Assembly: GCA_030374805.1 (NCBI GenBank)
Contig: JARGSG010000033.1
Span: 1 to 64,000, forward strand
Origin: Gracilaria gracilis
Taxonomy: Eukaryota > Rhodophyta > Florideophyceae > Gracilariales > Gracilariaceae
Reading direction: 5' to 3'
DNA length: 64,000 nucleotides
Position 1 is the stretch's first letter. Every line of letters begins with the position of its first letter. Both the position numbers and the translations under genes were made by a program. Below, piece after piece: positions 30,890 to 42,945 of this stretch. The notes below the pieces were generated by a model. That model worked only from the letters and a program-made list of their open reading frames with translations. It was not told the DNA's origin and searched no databases.

Positions 30890-32545
30890 ATGTCCGCAAG
30901 TCTTGAGATTCTTCGCGAAGCCGTTTTCCAGCGATTCTCTTTGACCACACCATGGAACGTTCTCTCTCGACGCCATAATATACCAGCAATCTCTCTTCGA
31001 CGCGCATGTGCTTCGGTCCAACTGCAGGAAGCACAACCTCAATGTCCTTCAGATATCACGTTCACGACCAGACCGCGCGGCAGGCCAACAAAACTCAACG
31101 CTCTTGACGAGCAAACGATCGCGGAAGCAGTCGTGTACTACGCAGAGAACAACACACCTCTGTCTAAGAATGGTTTACGCGACCTCGTGCAGGAGTATGT
31201 TTCCCTCTTAACCCCAGAACGCCAGCAAGAAATCAACTTCTCCGACAACCGTCCATCCATACGTTGGGTTTCATTGTTCCTGAAGCGAAACGGTCTGCAG
31301 CTGCAACACGTCCAGATGATAGAAGACAAAAGAGTGCAAGCGGTGACTCCTGAAAATCTCACAAAGCATATCGCAAGGGTAAGCGCGGCGATGAAGAGAT
31401 TTAACATCAAGAATCCAGCACACATCTTCAACACGGATCAGTCGGGTGCTTCGTTTGAAAAAATGAAAGGACGAAGTTTGCGCAAGGGAGTCGGAGCAAA
31501 AGGAATGAGGTTAGTACAGAAAGCGTTGACCACGCGAGGGAGGTTAGATCGGGTGACGATTATGCCCGTTGTTTCTGCTGATGGAAGAACTTACAAGCCT
31601 GTCATTATATTTCCCGGAAAGCTCGCCCACTACCGAAAAGTGAAGAACGTTACGCAAACGCTACACTCAGTGCTTCCCGAATGTTATCTCTTTCAACGTA
31701 ACCCTCCTGGGGCAGACTCTGATATTGTATATGCGTGGGCGCAGGGTTTCATCGAGGAAACAAAATCTCTTCGAGCCAACGGCCAGCGTCTTCTCATGAT
31801 TCTCGATGGATATGGCGCGCATATTCAGTACCGTACGTTGAAGTTGTTCAAGGATAATGATGTCGTCGTGCTCGCTCTGCCTGCTCATACCTCACATGTC
31901 ACACAGCCTCTAGATGTCACGGTTTTCAACTCATACAAGTCGTTCTTGCAAGAGGAACTGCACCGAGCCGCCCGTCAGAAGGATAAGCTGAACGCTTTTG
32001 ATGTCGCTCAATGTATTTACGACTCGTATTCACGTTCGCATACTGCCCCTAATATAAGGTCAGGTTTTCAAAAGGCGGGGATATGGGACCCCTCCCTCAT
32101 GGGTACCAACTTTGAGCCATTGCGCTTATATATGGAAAGAAGTTTAGGAAAGAGAGTCGATGTGGTTAGTGTGAATCAGCTGCTGGAAAGTTTTGGGAGA
32201 CAGGGACGTACGTTGTTGCGCGACTGTGCAGTGGATGAAACTGGTCACGTTCGCGTAGATACAAGCTCGGGTTTGCATGTGACGTCGCAAAGTGTGCTTG
32301 ATGCACTTGAAGTTCGAAGGGAGAACCGACAAAACAGCAAGAGGACAAGGGTCGTAGACGACGACAGTGCTGCTTACAAAGAACCAGCAGCCGACATTCG
32401 CAGGCTCATTGCTTTAGCGCCTGCTCGTGCTGCCAAACGGCAGCGTTTGGTGGCCACCAGACGTCGAAGACGCGAGTTGCGCAAATCGCGAACTGCAAGC
32501 GCGAGGGAAGACGAGGTAGAGCTCAGGGACGAACGCGACGCTTGA
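30890..32545 (+). CDS. Pogo-type DDE transposase, intact
   Basis: The ATG at 30890 (ACTCACCATGTCC) gives 551 residues; upstream codons in frame lack an ATG. An N-terminal helix-turn-helix region and a GRPTK DNA-contact stretch (about residues 60-75) precede a CENP-B-like second helix domain. The DDE_1 catalytic core has Asp183 (FNTDQSG), Asp306 (LMILDGYGAH) and Asp342 (HVTQPLD), the DDD pattern of pogo elements. The C-terminus is Arg-rich and probably directs nuclear import. No stop or frameshift is present. I could not find its terminal inverted repeats, so it may be an active element with ends I missed or a domesticated gene. It sits between the inverted arms, 285 bp from the right one. Confidence 0.9.
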   Translation: MSASLEILREAVFQRFSLTTPWNVLSRRHNIPAISLRRACASVQLQEAQPQCPSDITFTTRPRGRPTKLNALDEQTIAEAVVYYAENNTPLSKNGLRDLVQEYVSLLTPERQQEINFSDNRPSIRWVSLFLKRNGLQLQHVQMIEDKRVQAVTPENLTKHIARVSAAMKRFNIKNPAHIFNTDQSGASFEKMKGRSLRKGVGAKGMRLVQKALTTRGRLDRVTIMPVVSADGRTYKPVIIFPGKLAHYRKVKNVTQTLHSVLPECYLFQRNPPGADSDIVYAWAQGFIEETKSLRANGQRLLMILDGYGAHIQYRTLKLFKDNDVVVLALPAHTSHVTQPLDVTVFNSYKSFLQEELHRAARQKDKLNAFDVAQCIYDSYSRSHTAPNIRSGFQKAGIWDPSLMGTNFEPLRLYMERSLGKRVDVVSVNQLLESFGRQGRTLLRDCAVDETGHVRVDTSSGLHVTSQSVLDALEVRRENRQNSKRTRVVDDDSAAYKEPAADIRRLIALAPARAAKRQRLVATRRRRRELRKSRTASAREDEVELRDERDA

Positions 32546-32830
32546 TAAGGTTGTTTGTTAACCCTTTTGATTGGTCAAGAGCGCATTTGTTGCTTGTCGC
32601 TTTATGGTACCCCCGATTCTGGCCCAGTAAACGTGATTTTGTTCTCGCTCTTGATGTTGGTTCTTGTTGGTTTTGATGTAGTTGGCTGCTATTGAACGAT
32701 TCGTTCATGCAGTGGGAGCTCAGCAAGCTACGGAATAGCATCAGCGGTGCTCTACTTCCACCAATATGGCCGTTACACTAAACGGGTTTCCACAAAAATT
32801 GGTACTTGCTCAATTTAAGGTTTGAACGGC
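32546..32830. other. Short intergenic gap before the right arm
   Basis: No gene is seen. The sequence is unrelated to the corresponding flank of the left arm. Confidence 0.5.
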
Positions 32831-34463
32831 TACCGAATGGGGCAAAACAGACCACCGTACCTGTAGCCTCTTCGGGCATCTTGGCAGGCCACCCAATGGG
32901 CGTAGCACTGCTGTTGTGACCCAAAACGGTCATGCCCAATTCAGTACTGAGTTCCGGCGTCGGTGTCTGGTAGAGACACCCACGCGCTAGCTGGAGGATG
33001 GTACTAGAGAGAAGTAGACTACTTAGGCCATCCTCCTTCCCCATCTCGTAAAACAGAGGGCATCGAACCTTTTTTTCCAAGTCTACACACTTGGTTTGAT
33101 TACAGTAACTCAGCAGCCTGCACAACAGAAAGCAAAATGACAATAACTCGACAACTAGAATCCAAAAACAAAACAGCCATAAAGACAACACAAAACGAAT
33201 CCAACGCTTTGGAACAATCAGCCCAACTTAAAAAGAAGATACAGCCACAGACCAACCTGAACCTCTGACTGGAAACCGGACGCGATCAATTGAATGAAAT
33301 AAACAAAAGCCAACACACATGAACCAACTTGAATTCATATGCGCAGCTTGGGTATTACTGCGAAGCACTATAATTACCCCATGACAGGGGCATTGTGACA
33401 AGAATAACTGAACAGTAGAACACTTCTTGTCAAATTAAAGACAAAATTATACTAAAAACATTGAATCAAATAAAGGTATTCAGGCCGTAGAAAGTTTTGG
33501 GGCATGCCCAGTGGTAAACTAGTGAAACACAATAAGTAGACAAAAATTAAGCCCCGGGGCGACCAGGACCTTAGATCGAACACGGAGCCATTTAAAATGT
33601 ATATCACAATGAGATGCAACTCACAACACCAAACTACAGTAGTTCATCGTTTATCAGAGGGTTTGAAGGACAAAGAATTCAATAAAACACCCGAATGCAG
33701 TAGGGTGCGGAAGACCAATCCGCATTATAGGTAAGAAAGAAGAAAAGAACAGATGATGGCAAAAGGAGACACTTACTATGCTCAAAGATAGAGTGGTTTG
33801 ACAAGAGGGAAATGTTCTGCCCGAGTTGCGTCGGTAGTGATACTTCGAGTTGTAGTGCAACGCCAGAGGCGGAGAAACATTACGAAGACATCCGAGATCT
33901 TCCTCCGTAAGAGACTTCGTAGCAAGGTAGTCAGCAGACATAGCCGCTCTGGCAAGGCACGACGAAGTCGGGTGTATTCCGAAACCAGGCTCTCCCAACG
34001 GGCGTAGAGAGTTGAGCTAGGATCGGTGCTGGAAACACATGTGTGGCTGAGCGGGCCCTCGAATGAGGCACAAGTCAACGGAAGTGGGGAAAGAGAAAAA
34101 AAATCCGCGAGAGCGGGGGATGGAAAGAGGGAAAAAGAGGAAAGGGCAAAAAGGCTACGGTAAACACCAGGGTTATCCCTGTAGAGGGCCGAACGCGACA
34201 CAAGCGGAAAACACTTCCATGAATGGGTCCTGTTAGGTGACGCAGGGAGGATACACTTCCCGTAGGCAACGGATTCTCTCTCCTTGAAGGAGTCGATGAC
34301 CGCCAAAGGCGAAGAAGTATAGAGGCAACCCTGGTTAGGGGAACTTTACTGTGCACGGCGGCGAGGTCGCCGCCGGGCTAAGTAGTGAGCTCGCACCAAC
34401 ACTAATTAAATAAATTAACTGAAGTAGGCCCACGCCCAGTGGTAATTACCCACGCGCCGTGGC
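32831..34463 (-). other. Unassigned inner block, right-arm copy
   Basis: Copy of 10835-12467 in inverse orientation. It keeps the ATG, the 55-codon frame and the donor GTAAGTG of the weak spliced-gene candidate (33777-33941). Confidence 0.3.
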
Positions 34464-34964
34464 TGTAGTACAATGGGACCTCAATGGGTTGGTGCCACGT
34501 GGGCGTACTGGTGCGCCTTGCTGGCTGCACTGCACCCAATTGGTATTCTGTATTTTATAATTTCTAATTTATAGTTTAGGATAGCTTAGCATTGCTGGCC
34601 CATGACAGTAGGGCATGGGTGCAGCCGATGACGTCATGCTCGTATGGGAGATCGCCGTCGGTGCACCTTGTATACATTACGGTGCACCTCGCCTTCCCCC
34701 TTGGGTATTGTAAAGTCAGGCACCACTACGGCAGTAACTATACCATCTTGGTCACTTGCTACTCTATTACTGTTCAGGTTTTACCGCGCGTCGACGTCTA
34801 CTACCGTACACCTACACGGTCTAGACTAGTTGCCCCGCCGTTTGCCCCTGCGGGTTTCAGGTGCCCTACTACCATATTGGTTGTGTGTTTTTCCCCTTTA
34901 GGTTGAGCCCTCGCGCGCTCCCTCTACCAGGCGGACCCCACACCTTATCGGTATTTGTACGACA
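34464..34964 (+). mobile_element. 5' LTR of family A (right arm)
   Basis: Runs TGTAGTACAATGG to ...TACGACA, 501 bp. It lacks the 7-bp duplication of the left copy and carries about five ACC-N4-6-GGT motifs although it is non-coding. Confidence 0.7.
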
Positions 34965-34967
34965 TTT

Positions 34968-34986
34968 TGGTCTCCCGACCTAGAAG
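34968..34986 (+). other. Primer binding site, family A (right arm)
   Basis: TGGTCTCCCGACCTAGAAG, three bases after the LTR. Confidence 0.85.
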
Positions 34987-35111
34987 TTTCTTGGTTTTTG
35001 TCGTACCTTTACTGGTGAACAGAAGACATTCGAAAGGATTCTGGAAGTTCAAACACCTATTTGGTTTCGTAGGAATACTCGCGAAGCAATTGGATACCAC
35101 TATTGGTCACT

Positions 35112-37274
35112 ATGGAAAGACCTACAAGGATTACTCGTGGCTCTAGCGCGCCACCTAGCCGCAAAGGTTCTGCTGCGGCTTCGGCCGCCAAACCCATTCT
35201 GGATAATCCCGAGGAGCTGCTTCGGCAACCTCGGGCCGAAACCTCAAAGGATACGGGCTCTCAGCCTCCGTCGGCTCCTGAACCTACTAAGGAATTGCCG
35301 ACAACGGTTGAGGACCTTTGGCACCAATTGGAAGATCGAGCGAAAGCTCTTTTTACCGCTACAGTTAATGAAGCTATGACCTCAATGGACATGGACGGCG
35401 TTACCCGCTTGGTGATTGATCGAGCCGTGCACGAGCTTTCTCAACGCATACCTAAATTGGTTGAAACATACCTCTTAACGGGTGCCCGGGAGCATATCTA
35501 CCGAGTGGTTCAAGACCTTTGGCTTCCCGAAAGAATGGCGGAAGGCAAAATCCCTGGGGTGAATATAATTACTCGCATACCACAAGGGATCCCTGCCGGT
35601 TCTTCTGCACCAATCAAGCCAATTCCGGCCGATAGTGCGTACCTACAAGGTTTAAGGCAAGGTCAAGAGGGCCATATAGAGATGGGTCCTCGAGACGTGT
35701 ACTTGCCACCCATTGGAGGTAACGTTCGAAAGAACACCAAGACTGGTGGACCTGAGGACGATTCGTCTGACCCAGAAGAGGGGCGACGAAGAAGAAACCG
35801 CAAAGGTAAAGAAAGGAGGAGGAAAAAGGGAAAGAATCGCGGCTACGACTCTGACCCCGATTCCTCGAGCTCCGATACCGATACTGGTTCATCGTCGGAT
35901 GATGACCGTAAAGGTAGACGCAAGAAGAAACCGAACAGGTTGGCGAAGAAGTCGTCAAAGAGAAACCGTAAAGGTAAAAAGAAACGGTACGAGTCGTCCG
36001 ACTCGGATCCGGACACCGATACAACCCTAAAGGTGCGTCAGCCGCTGAACGATATGTTCACCAAAGCGGTTGATTATAGGTCATATCGGTTGAGAAATCG
36101 ATCCTCTGCTTACACCCAAGAGGTTGGCCAGAAAATCACGAAGCACCATAAGAAGCTCAGCTTCCAGATGGGTGATACTACCTTCACAGGTGATGAACCC
36201 ATTGCGGTAATTGAGTTTCTGCAGAAGTTCAAGATAGCATGTGACCAAAATGGTTTTTCCGAAGGTGCTTCCATGTGGTTATTCCAATTTTACCTTAAAG
36301 GTCAAGCTTACCACTTGCTCCAAGGCAGGCTCCGTGAAAATACCCTGGCGGTTGATGAAGAGGGGACAGAGATGTTAGAGACGTACCCAGAAGTGGTTAT
36401 TTTCATGTTGGAAACTTACGCTACCGATGAGGTTATCCAGGAAGGTTACGCTGAGGTGCAGGCATATCGCCAACGCTCTAGCCAAACCGAAATGGAATTC
36501 TCGTTGGGCCTTTGGAATCTGGCCACCCGATGCGGTAATGTCTTTACCACTAGTAGGTTGAAGTCGCTTTTCGCTGACAATGTCGACAAAGCGATCCGTT
36601 CGCAGGTACGCAACTACCTGGCGAACAACCGTAAGGTGGACTATAATGGGCTTGCCCGTTATGCCCAGGGACTAGGCGACACTCTCCGTCACGGAAAGAA
36701 GCCGTCGGCGTCCCATACCTCAAAGGATAAACCGAAACGGTCAGTATTGGAGCTAGAAGAAAGCACTACCTCAGAGGGTGATTCGCTCATTTGCGTACCA
36801 TCAAAGATGGCGGTTCATCTCTTGACTGCGCCGCAGGCTCAGTCACGAGCCACCTTCATTGGTAATTGGTCGTCGACAGTACCACCAGCTTCGGTAAGGT
36901 CACCACCAAGTGCGGCGGGCACTCAACAAACCTCAACGGGTGGTTCGCAAGTATCTTCATATGCTACAGCACCGACCAATCCGGTTGCCTGACATACCTC
37001 TATGGCAATGCGTGATCCACATACAGGTGGATTGGTCTGCTAGCTCTGTTTATCGCCAGACCATCTGGCGAACAGATGTGAAAAAATACCCCCGGGGGTG
37101 CGCGAACATCTGATCAGTGCCAGGCAGCAAAACCACCGTAACCTATATGGATCTGGAAAGAGGGTACAAGCTCAACCATCACCATCTCAGGTTCATCCCA
37201 TCGAGGAAACATCGATCTTGGAGAAGGACAGTCCCGCTCAGAAGAAGCAGGAAAACACCGAACGGTTAGCGTAG
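35112..37274 (+). pseudogene. Family A Gag (right arm)
   Basis: ATG at 35112, 626 codons to a TGA at 36990-36992, then the same frame through the zinc-knuckle segment with a TAG at 37041-37043, ending at 37274. Four residues differ from the left copy in the 626-codon part. The domain order is the same: charged Lys/Arg and Asp/Ser stretch, Gag domain, broken CX2CX4HX4C knuckle. Thirty-one ACC-N4-6-GGT motifs lie between 34941 and 36990 by eye count, in different reading-frame phases. Confidence 0.85.
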
Positions 37275-37294
37275 GGGCCACCCCTAACCGTGAA

Positions 37295-38347
37295 TTGGAA
37301 GGACCGTCGATACCGGAACGGGACACCTTAATGGTGGAAAAAGAAGAATCAAATGTACCCAATGTGGTGTGTTTGATGAAGTACAATAACTATAAAGTTA
37401 ATGCTTCAGTAAGCTTTCTCAATTACCTACAGGTTCCCGTTGCGTGTGTACTCGATACCGGCGCCGGTCCGAATGTGCTAAACGCTCGCGTCATACCCGA
37501 TGCGGTCTTGCGAAACATTCGGCCTGCCCCGACTATCAACCCACTGGTGGACGGTAATGAGCGCCCACTGCACCTTAGAGGAATGTTGACCACTGTGGTA
37601 CAACTTGAAACCTTGAAGGTGAAGCTCAATTTCTTTGTGGTGGATCGTCTGGCGACAGACTGTATCCTCGGGACCAATTTTGTTGACAGACATGTCAAGG
37701 CAATTTTGCCAGGGTCCCGAACGGTCGCTCTCCGTCAAGGTGGTCGTATTGTCATATTAGGTAATACGCAGACCAAAAATGGTTGGCGTCAGAAGCCGAG
37801 GTCCAATATACCCACCGAAACGGTTTCAAACAAGATACGACTCACCAGATTGGTTTCAATTCCGGCTATGACCCAAATGGTAGTGAATGTCTCTTGCGCA
37901 GTTCCAGGATTGGTAATACTACAGAACCATCATAGGTTGGCAGAAAGACATCTCGCCTTGATGGCAAACGGGATTATCGACAACATCGCTAATCAATCCT
38001 TCAAGGTCTACTTGAGTAACTTTAACAATCACATTGTTAAGTTACCCAAGAATACCACTATTGTAATAGCATTGCCGGCACCACAAGGGGTTTTCACGGT
38101 CTCACCTAATAGGTTGGGCGAGGTCGCCACCTCTAAGGAAGGGGGAGGAACAGATACGCCATACCCTGCATATGCGCCCCCGTTATCGACAAACACCAAA
38201 ATGGAACAGAAGATCGCCAATACCTTTAAGGTTGGAGATCAAGAAAAGACTATGGAACTGGACCCAGTGCGGAATTGGAGAGAGGAAGTCCAGATCGGTG
38301 CGGGGAACCAGGCTCTCCGAGACCGGATCCTCAGTCTCTTAGCATAA
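37295..38347 (+). pseudogene. Family A aspartic protease (right arm)
   Basis: Carries DTGAGPN and CILGTNFVDRH and lies in the -1 frame relative to gag. Only one residue differs from the left copy in 350 (Gly to Glu). About 17 ACC-N4-6-GGT motifs are present. It ends at the shared TAA before RT. Confidence 0.85.
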
Positions 38348-38356
38348 TTTGAACCC

Positions 38357-40190
38357 ATGTGTTCGGGCCGGTTAGGCCAAATTGAGGCTACAGAGCACCG
38401 TATTGACATCGTGCCTGGATGGAAACCCATTTACCAGCAGCCTTACCGTGCAGGTCCAAAAGCCCGTGAGGTTGAGCTCAATGAGGTCGAGCGAATGCTC
38501 CGTGAAGGTGTCATGGAACCAGCAAATGCGGACTGGGCCAGCCCAGTGGTTCTGGTCACAAAGAAGAATGATACCCGTATGCGGTTCTGTGTACACTACA
38601 GAAGACTGAATAGTATGACCATTAAGGATTCGTACCCAATACCTAAAATGGTCGAGTGTATAGATTCGTTGGGCAACGCCAAGATCTTTACTACGCTCGA
38701 TGCCAATTGTGGTTATTGGCAGGTACCTATAAGGAAAGAAGACAAGGACAAAACTACGTTTACTTGCCACGCTGGGTTATTCCGCTTTACGCGTATGTCC
38801 TTTGGGTTGCGGAATGCCCCGGCTACCTTTCAGAGGGCGTTAGATATAATCTTTTCGAAGGTGAAGTGGAGAACCGCTCTGGTATACATCGACGATGTAA
38901 TCATATATTACAGAACGGTAGAAGAACATTTCCACCATGTTCGGGAAGTTTTGGACCTTTTGAGGGAATCTGGAGTAACGTTGAAGCTCCGCAAGTGCGA
39001 ATTCTTCACCAAAGAGGTAGGATACCTGCGTCATATGATCAGCTCTGGGAGGTTAGAAGTGACGCCGCGGAATATCCGAGCCGTGCAGGAGGCGAAGCCA
39101 CCCACGTCCCAGACGGAAATCCGATTCTTTATAGGTTTATGCAATGTGTACCGCCGGTTTATCAAGGGATTTGCCAAGATAGCGGCTCCCTTCAACAGGA
39201 AGCTGCTGAAGGGTCAACCTACAAGGTTTGAATGTCTTACCAATGAGGAAATGGATGCGTTCGAGGCGCTGAAACATGCTCTCTTGACACCTCCCATCTT
39301 GGCATTACCCAAAGCTGGTTTACGATACACGTTGGATACTGACGCCTCGGACGCCCAAATTGGTTGTTGTCTTATGCAGGAGCAACAAAACGGCGACAAA
39401 CTACCTATAGTGTACTGGAGCCGTGCCCTGCCCCCTGCAGAAAAGAATTACACAACAACCGAAAAGGAGCGTCTAGCTGTGGTCTGGAGCATGTTGATGC
39501 TCCGCCCCTACCTATATGGTGAACGGTTCACGCTTCGAATCAACCATGACGGCCTGCGATGGATACTCGGTCAGGCAGACGCATCGGACAGACTTGCCCG
39601 ATGGCGGTTACGACTTTCAGAGTTCGAGTATGACGTACAGTATAGTCCAGGTATCAAGCACAATGTCGCAGACGCGATGTCTCGCATTACCACATATGGT
39701 TTGGACACCGGGCCGGTAGAGGATGATATCCCATGCTTTACCATCTCTACCAACCCTGATGGTGATACCTTAGAAGGTTACTGGACTTTACCCGAAGAGG
39801 ATACGTGGTTTAATGATGTCATCGCTCGGGAAATACTCGCCCTTGAGGAAACAGAAATCATGCCGATTACCCGCGAGGAATTCCTGAGACAGCAAACAAA
39901 CGATGTTTATTGCCGCTCTCTCATGGACCAAGTAGGTATGAAAGACTCGAAATTTGACGTCGACCGAAATGGTTTCCTGGTGAGGCGAGCTCCTATTGAT
40001 GGTTCCCTTCAGAAGGTGGTGCCCAAGGTGCTGCGCCCTCGGGTGCTGTACCTGGCTCACTACCCAAGGCTATCAGGACACGCTGGAGGTACGAGAATGT
40101 ACTACACCTTGAGGGAAGGGTACTACTGGCCTCATATGGCTAATGATATATATACCTTTGTAGGTCAATGCGAATCTTGCGTACGTACCC
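38357..40190 (+). pseudogene. Family A RT, RNase H and integrase finger (right arm)
   Basis: Same domains as 5101-6934, but with 15 amino-acid changes in the first 260 codons. Several fall at positions conserved in RT: FCVDYRR has become FCVHYRR, RMPFG has become RMSFG, and the residue after the YIDD block is altered. Only about three changes lie in the following 340 codons. The frame then runs by chance into antisense PP2C sequence up to 40609. Confidence 0.88.
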
Positions 40191-40675
40191 GTGGAGGCGG
40201 CCACCAGCTGTTCGCGCGGCGCGTGGCGCACCGCACTGGCGCCATGGCCGTCGCACACGCCGTAGATGCGGTTGTAGTTGTCATAGAACACGCGGTCCTC
40301 GTTGTGAAGGCGGTGCGAGCCTCTGCGCGACGCGCAGCCCGACGCGTCTTGATCGCTCCACAGCCCCACGCGCGTGTGGCTGTCGTCCGCGCTCAGCTGC
40401 GGCGCGTAGAACAACGCGGGCAGCGACGGCATGTCCGTGCGCGGCACAAAGTCGAACGGCGACACCACGATGCGTGGCCGTTAGCGCATTCGCTGCACGG
40501 CTCGACGCAAAGCCAGCGCGCACAGCGGCGGCGGCTGCGGCGGCGGCGGCGAGGTGTCGCCGCCGCTACCGTTGCCGGCCGAGGAGGAGAAAGCGGCCGG
40601 CCGCGTTGACGGCGCCAGCGGCGCCGCCTCGGCGTTGTTGAGCGCCACGAGCGGCGGAGGCACATTTGCGGACAT
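40191..40675 (-). pseudogene. PP2C phosphatase 5' fragment (right arm)
   Basis: ATG at 40675, the same in-frame TAA at 40481-40483 and the same PP2C signature (HNEDR, then GVCDGHG). It is cut by the family A sequence at about 40190. Two residues differ from the left copy ahead of the signature, and GSRRLHNEDR has become GSHRLHNEDR. Confidence 0.8.
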
Positions 40676-40840
40676 GGCGGCGGCAGCGGAGCAACAGCAG
40701 AAGAGCTGTACAAATAGATAGGCGCGCGTATGTATCTTAGATCATCATGATGATGATCTACTGTAGCACAGAACACTGCGAGCGCAAGCGCCGCCCATGT
40801 GCGGCTGTGCGCGCTCCACGTATTGGTATCTGCTATAAAG

Positions 40841-41866
40841 CTACTCGCGCGCGTAGTGCACGATGCACATGCGGCAGCCCCTGCCGTCGTCCAGCTGGTG
40901 TAGCAGCGGCTGCTTGCCGACCGCGCGCTCCAGGTCGTGCCATGCGAACTTTGCCCAGTGCAGCGGGTCGTTCACGTCGAACAGGCTGCGCCGCTTGAGC
41001 GCCAGCGCCACCGGCAGCAGCAGCAGCGATAGGGTCCACACCGCCGCCGCCGCGATCAGCACGAAGCCGCGCACCTCGGTGGCCTGCCGCCCCTCTCGTT
41101 CGAACTGGCACGTCGAGCGCGTCGTTTCTAGCAACAAACGCCGCCGAACTTCACCCTCCATGTGGTTGGCGTTTTCGTAGATTTGCAACAGTCGCTGCGT
41201 GATGACGGCCGTGTCGATGCGCTCCTTGTTCAACATGGACACATTTGTGGGCATCATTCTCACCTTTTCGCCTACGCGTGTGCTCTGCCTCACGCCCGGG
41301 GCGCTGAAGTATAGCGTGTCGCCGTCAAGCAAGCTGGTTGCACACAGCTCATTGCTGTTGCAGCTGATAATCATCTGCTCCGTTCTGCTGATGTTTCGGT
41401 CTTTGCCAATGCGATATGAGTATCCTTCGTCGGTGGAGCACGCAATAGTGGTGCTGTCTGTGGTGGAGTTACCTACCATGGGAGTGACCAAGCTTCCTTG
41501 CACCTTGACACATCGGAAATAGATGGCCCTTCCTTTGACTACATTCATGGACACCGACGGCGTGGACGCGGGTGCTCCGATTCGTAAGCACGGCTCTACG
41601 CTTCGCACCTTCTCCACCGACACGTCGCTGAACACCGAGATGACGGACTCGATGCTGACGAACATGATCACGGCCAACACGGTTATGGTATACACTTTGA
41701 GCGTATGCGAGCGGATTTTCAGGAAGCGTGTCTTGTCCTTGAGCGAGCGGTACGAAGCGTACGTGAGCAAGTGCAGCGCAGCGGTGAGAAATGCAAGCTC
41801 TGCTATCACCGAGATGATGGTGACTATGAGCGCGAAGATGGGCGCGCGTATCATCAACAGCACCAT
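40841..41866 (-). CDS. Polytopic membrane protein, right-arm copy
   Basis: Mirror of 3424-4449, 341 residues from the ATG at 41866, with the frame open upstream to 42052. It keeps all hydrophobic segments, the cysteines of the large loop and the C-terminal CRMC motif. Changes are conservative or in loops (for example Phe to Leu, His to Pro, Asn to Asp). Having two intact copies, in contrast to the dead retroelement and phosphatase next to them, suggests that selection maintains the frame. Confidence 0.6.
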   Translation of the reverse strand: MVLLMIRAPIFALIVTIISVIAELAFLTAALHLLTYASYRSLKDKTRFLKIRSHTLKVYTITVLAVIMFVSIESVISVFSDVSVEKVRSVEPCLRIGAPASTPSVSMNVVKGRAIYFRCVKVQGSLVTPMVGNSTTDSTTIACSTDEGYSYRIGKDRNISRTEQMIISCNSNELCATSLLDGDTLYFSAPGVRQSTRVGEKVRMMPTNVSMLNKERIDTAVITQRLLQIYENANHMEGEVRRRLLLETTRSTCQFEREGRQATEVRGFVLIAAAAVWTLSLLLLPVALALKRRSLFDVNDPLHWAKFAWHDLERAVGKQPLLHQLDDGRGCRMCIVHYARE

Positions 41867-42052
41867 GTTGGCAACGACATTAGCGTACCAAAGCCGACCA
41901 AGGAGCGAGCGAGGGGTGCGCAGTGCACTCGGAAGAAGATCAGCCTTCACTGCGGCGCCGTTACTTCGTTCCGTTGTTTCCGTTGCGCCTGGTTGAGGTT
42001 CCAATCGCGTTGAGGTTGCGTTCCGGCGCGCAGCGCATCCCGCTGCTCGCAA

Positions 42053-42945
42053 CGAGGCATGGAACGACGAATCTTATGTTGTATATAGTTATCTATCGGC
42101 ATGCATAGCATACAGGCGAGCCAAGTGCACGTGGGTGTTTGACAGTGGTCACTTCACAGCGGTACATTTTAGGTACTGTTGTATGCGTGGTGGCTCCTCC
42201 TTCCGCTTTGCATGTGTTTTCTTCTTTTTGAAGCGCGAGTCGCCGCTGAGGCCCTCGCCACTTCTGTCTTCTGCAAGTGCGCGGTCGCATCATCGCCGAG
42301 CGCTCGTCAGAAACTCGTGGGTGATGCTGCAAGCTGCTCTTGGGAGCGCGAGTAGATATCGACCGCGTCGCCTTTCGGCTTTCGCTTCCACACCATAGCC
42401 CTACACAACACGTCGAATCGAAAACAACCGCTGTCATGTTGCTGTAAAGCGTGTGCTCCCCCCACAAATGAATGAATGCTTTGATTTTACCCATCATCGC
42501 ACCAAGTCCTTTTCGACTTCAAGGCTTTACCCTTGGTAAGTATGTATCTTGACAAGATATCCACAGTGCAATACGTTCCTACCCGCCAAGAAATGTTATG
42601 ATTTCTGGAGCTCACGCTTAATTATTCTTGTCGCTTTGCATGTGAAGAAGCTCCTTCACCTCGTCGGTAGCTCTTAGCCCCGGCTGCCTGTAACAGTGTA
42701 GCAGACTGGGTTTACTTGCAATTGCTCGAATGGCCGATGGGTCTCTGGGCTTAGGTGTCATCGCACCTACACGCCTCTCCTTATATGCCGGACACCTCCA
42801 CGCCACTACGTTCTCTCCGATACTGTGGTCCGGAGGCCTACAGACACGCAATCGATGACTGCGCTACTTTTGGGAACCTAACTGTATCGATAGTAGTTAA
42901 CCAGCCCTAGACACAGCGCCCGATACCAGCCATCGACGGCGCACA
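42053..42945. other. Intergenic stretch, right-arm copy
   Basis: Copy of 2345-3237 with nothing recognisable. Confidence 0.5.

Larger units (their letters stand above)
34941..40180. repeat. Dispersed ACC-N4-6-GGT motif array, family A
   Basis: Examples in the right arm: ACCTTATCGGT, ACCTATTTGGT, ACCGTAAAGGT, ACCAAAATGGT and ACCGGCGCCGGT. By eye there are 31 copies in 34941-36990, 17 in 37000-38345 and about 12 in the RT part. They cover LTR, leader and genes and are not tied to one reading-frame phase. The left arm has the same array. Confidence 0.85.
34464..40190 (+). mobile_element. Truncated Ty3/gypsy element, family A (right arm)
   Basis: Same structure as the left copy: LTR, primer site, gag, protease, RT-RNase H-integrase finger, then the PP2C junction. 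All three nonsense codons of the left copy are shared. Between 34941 and 40180 I counted about 60 ACC-N4-6-GGT motifs by eye, against about 4 expected by chance. Confidence 0.9.
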
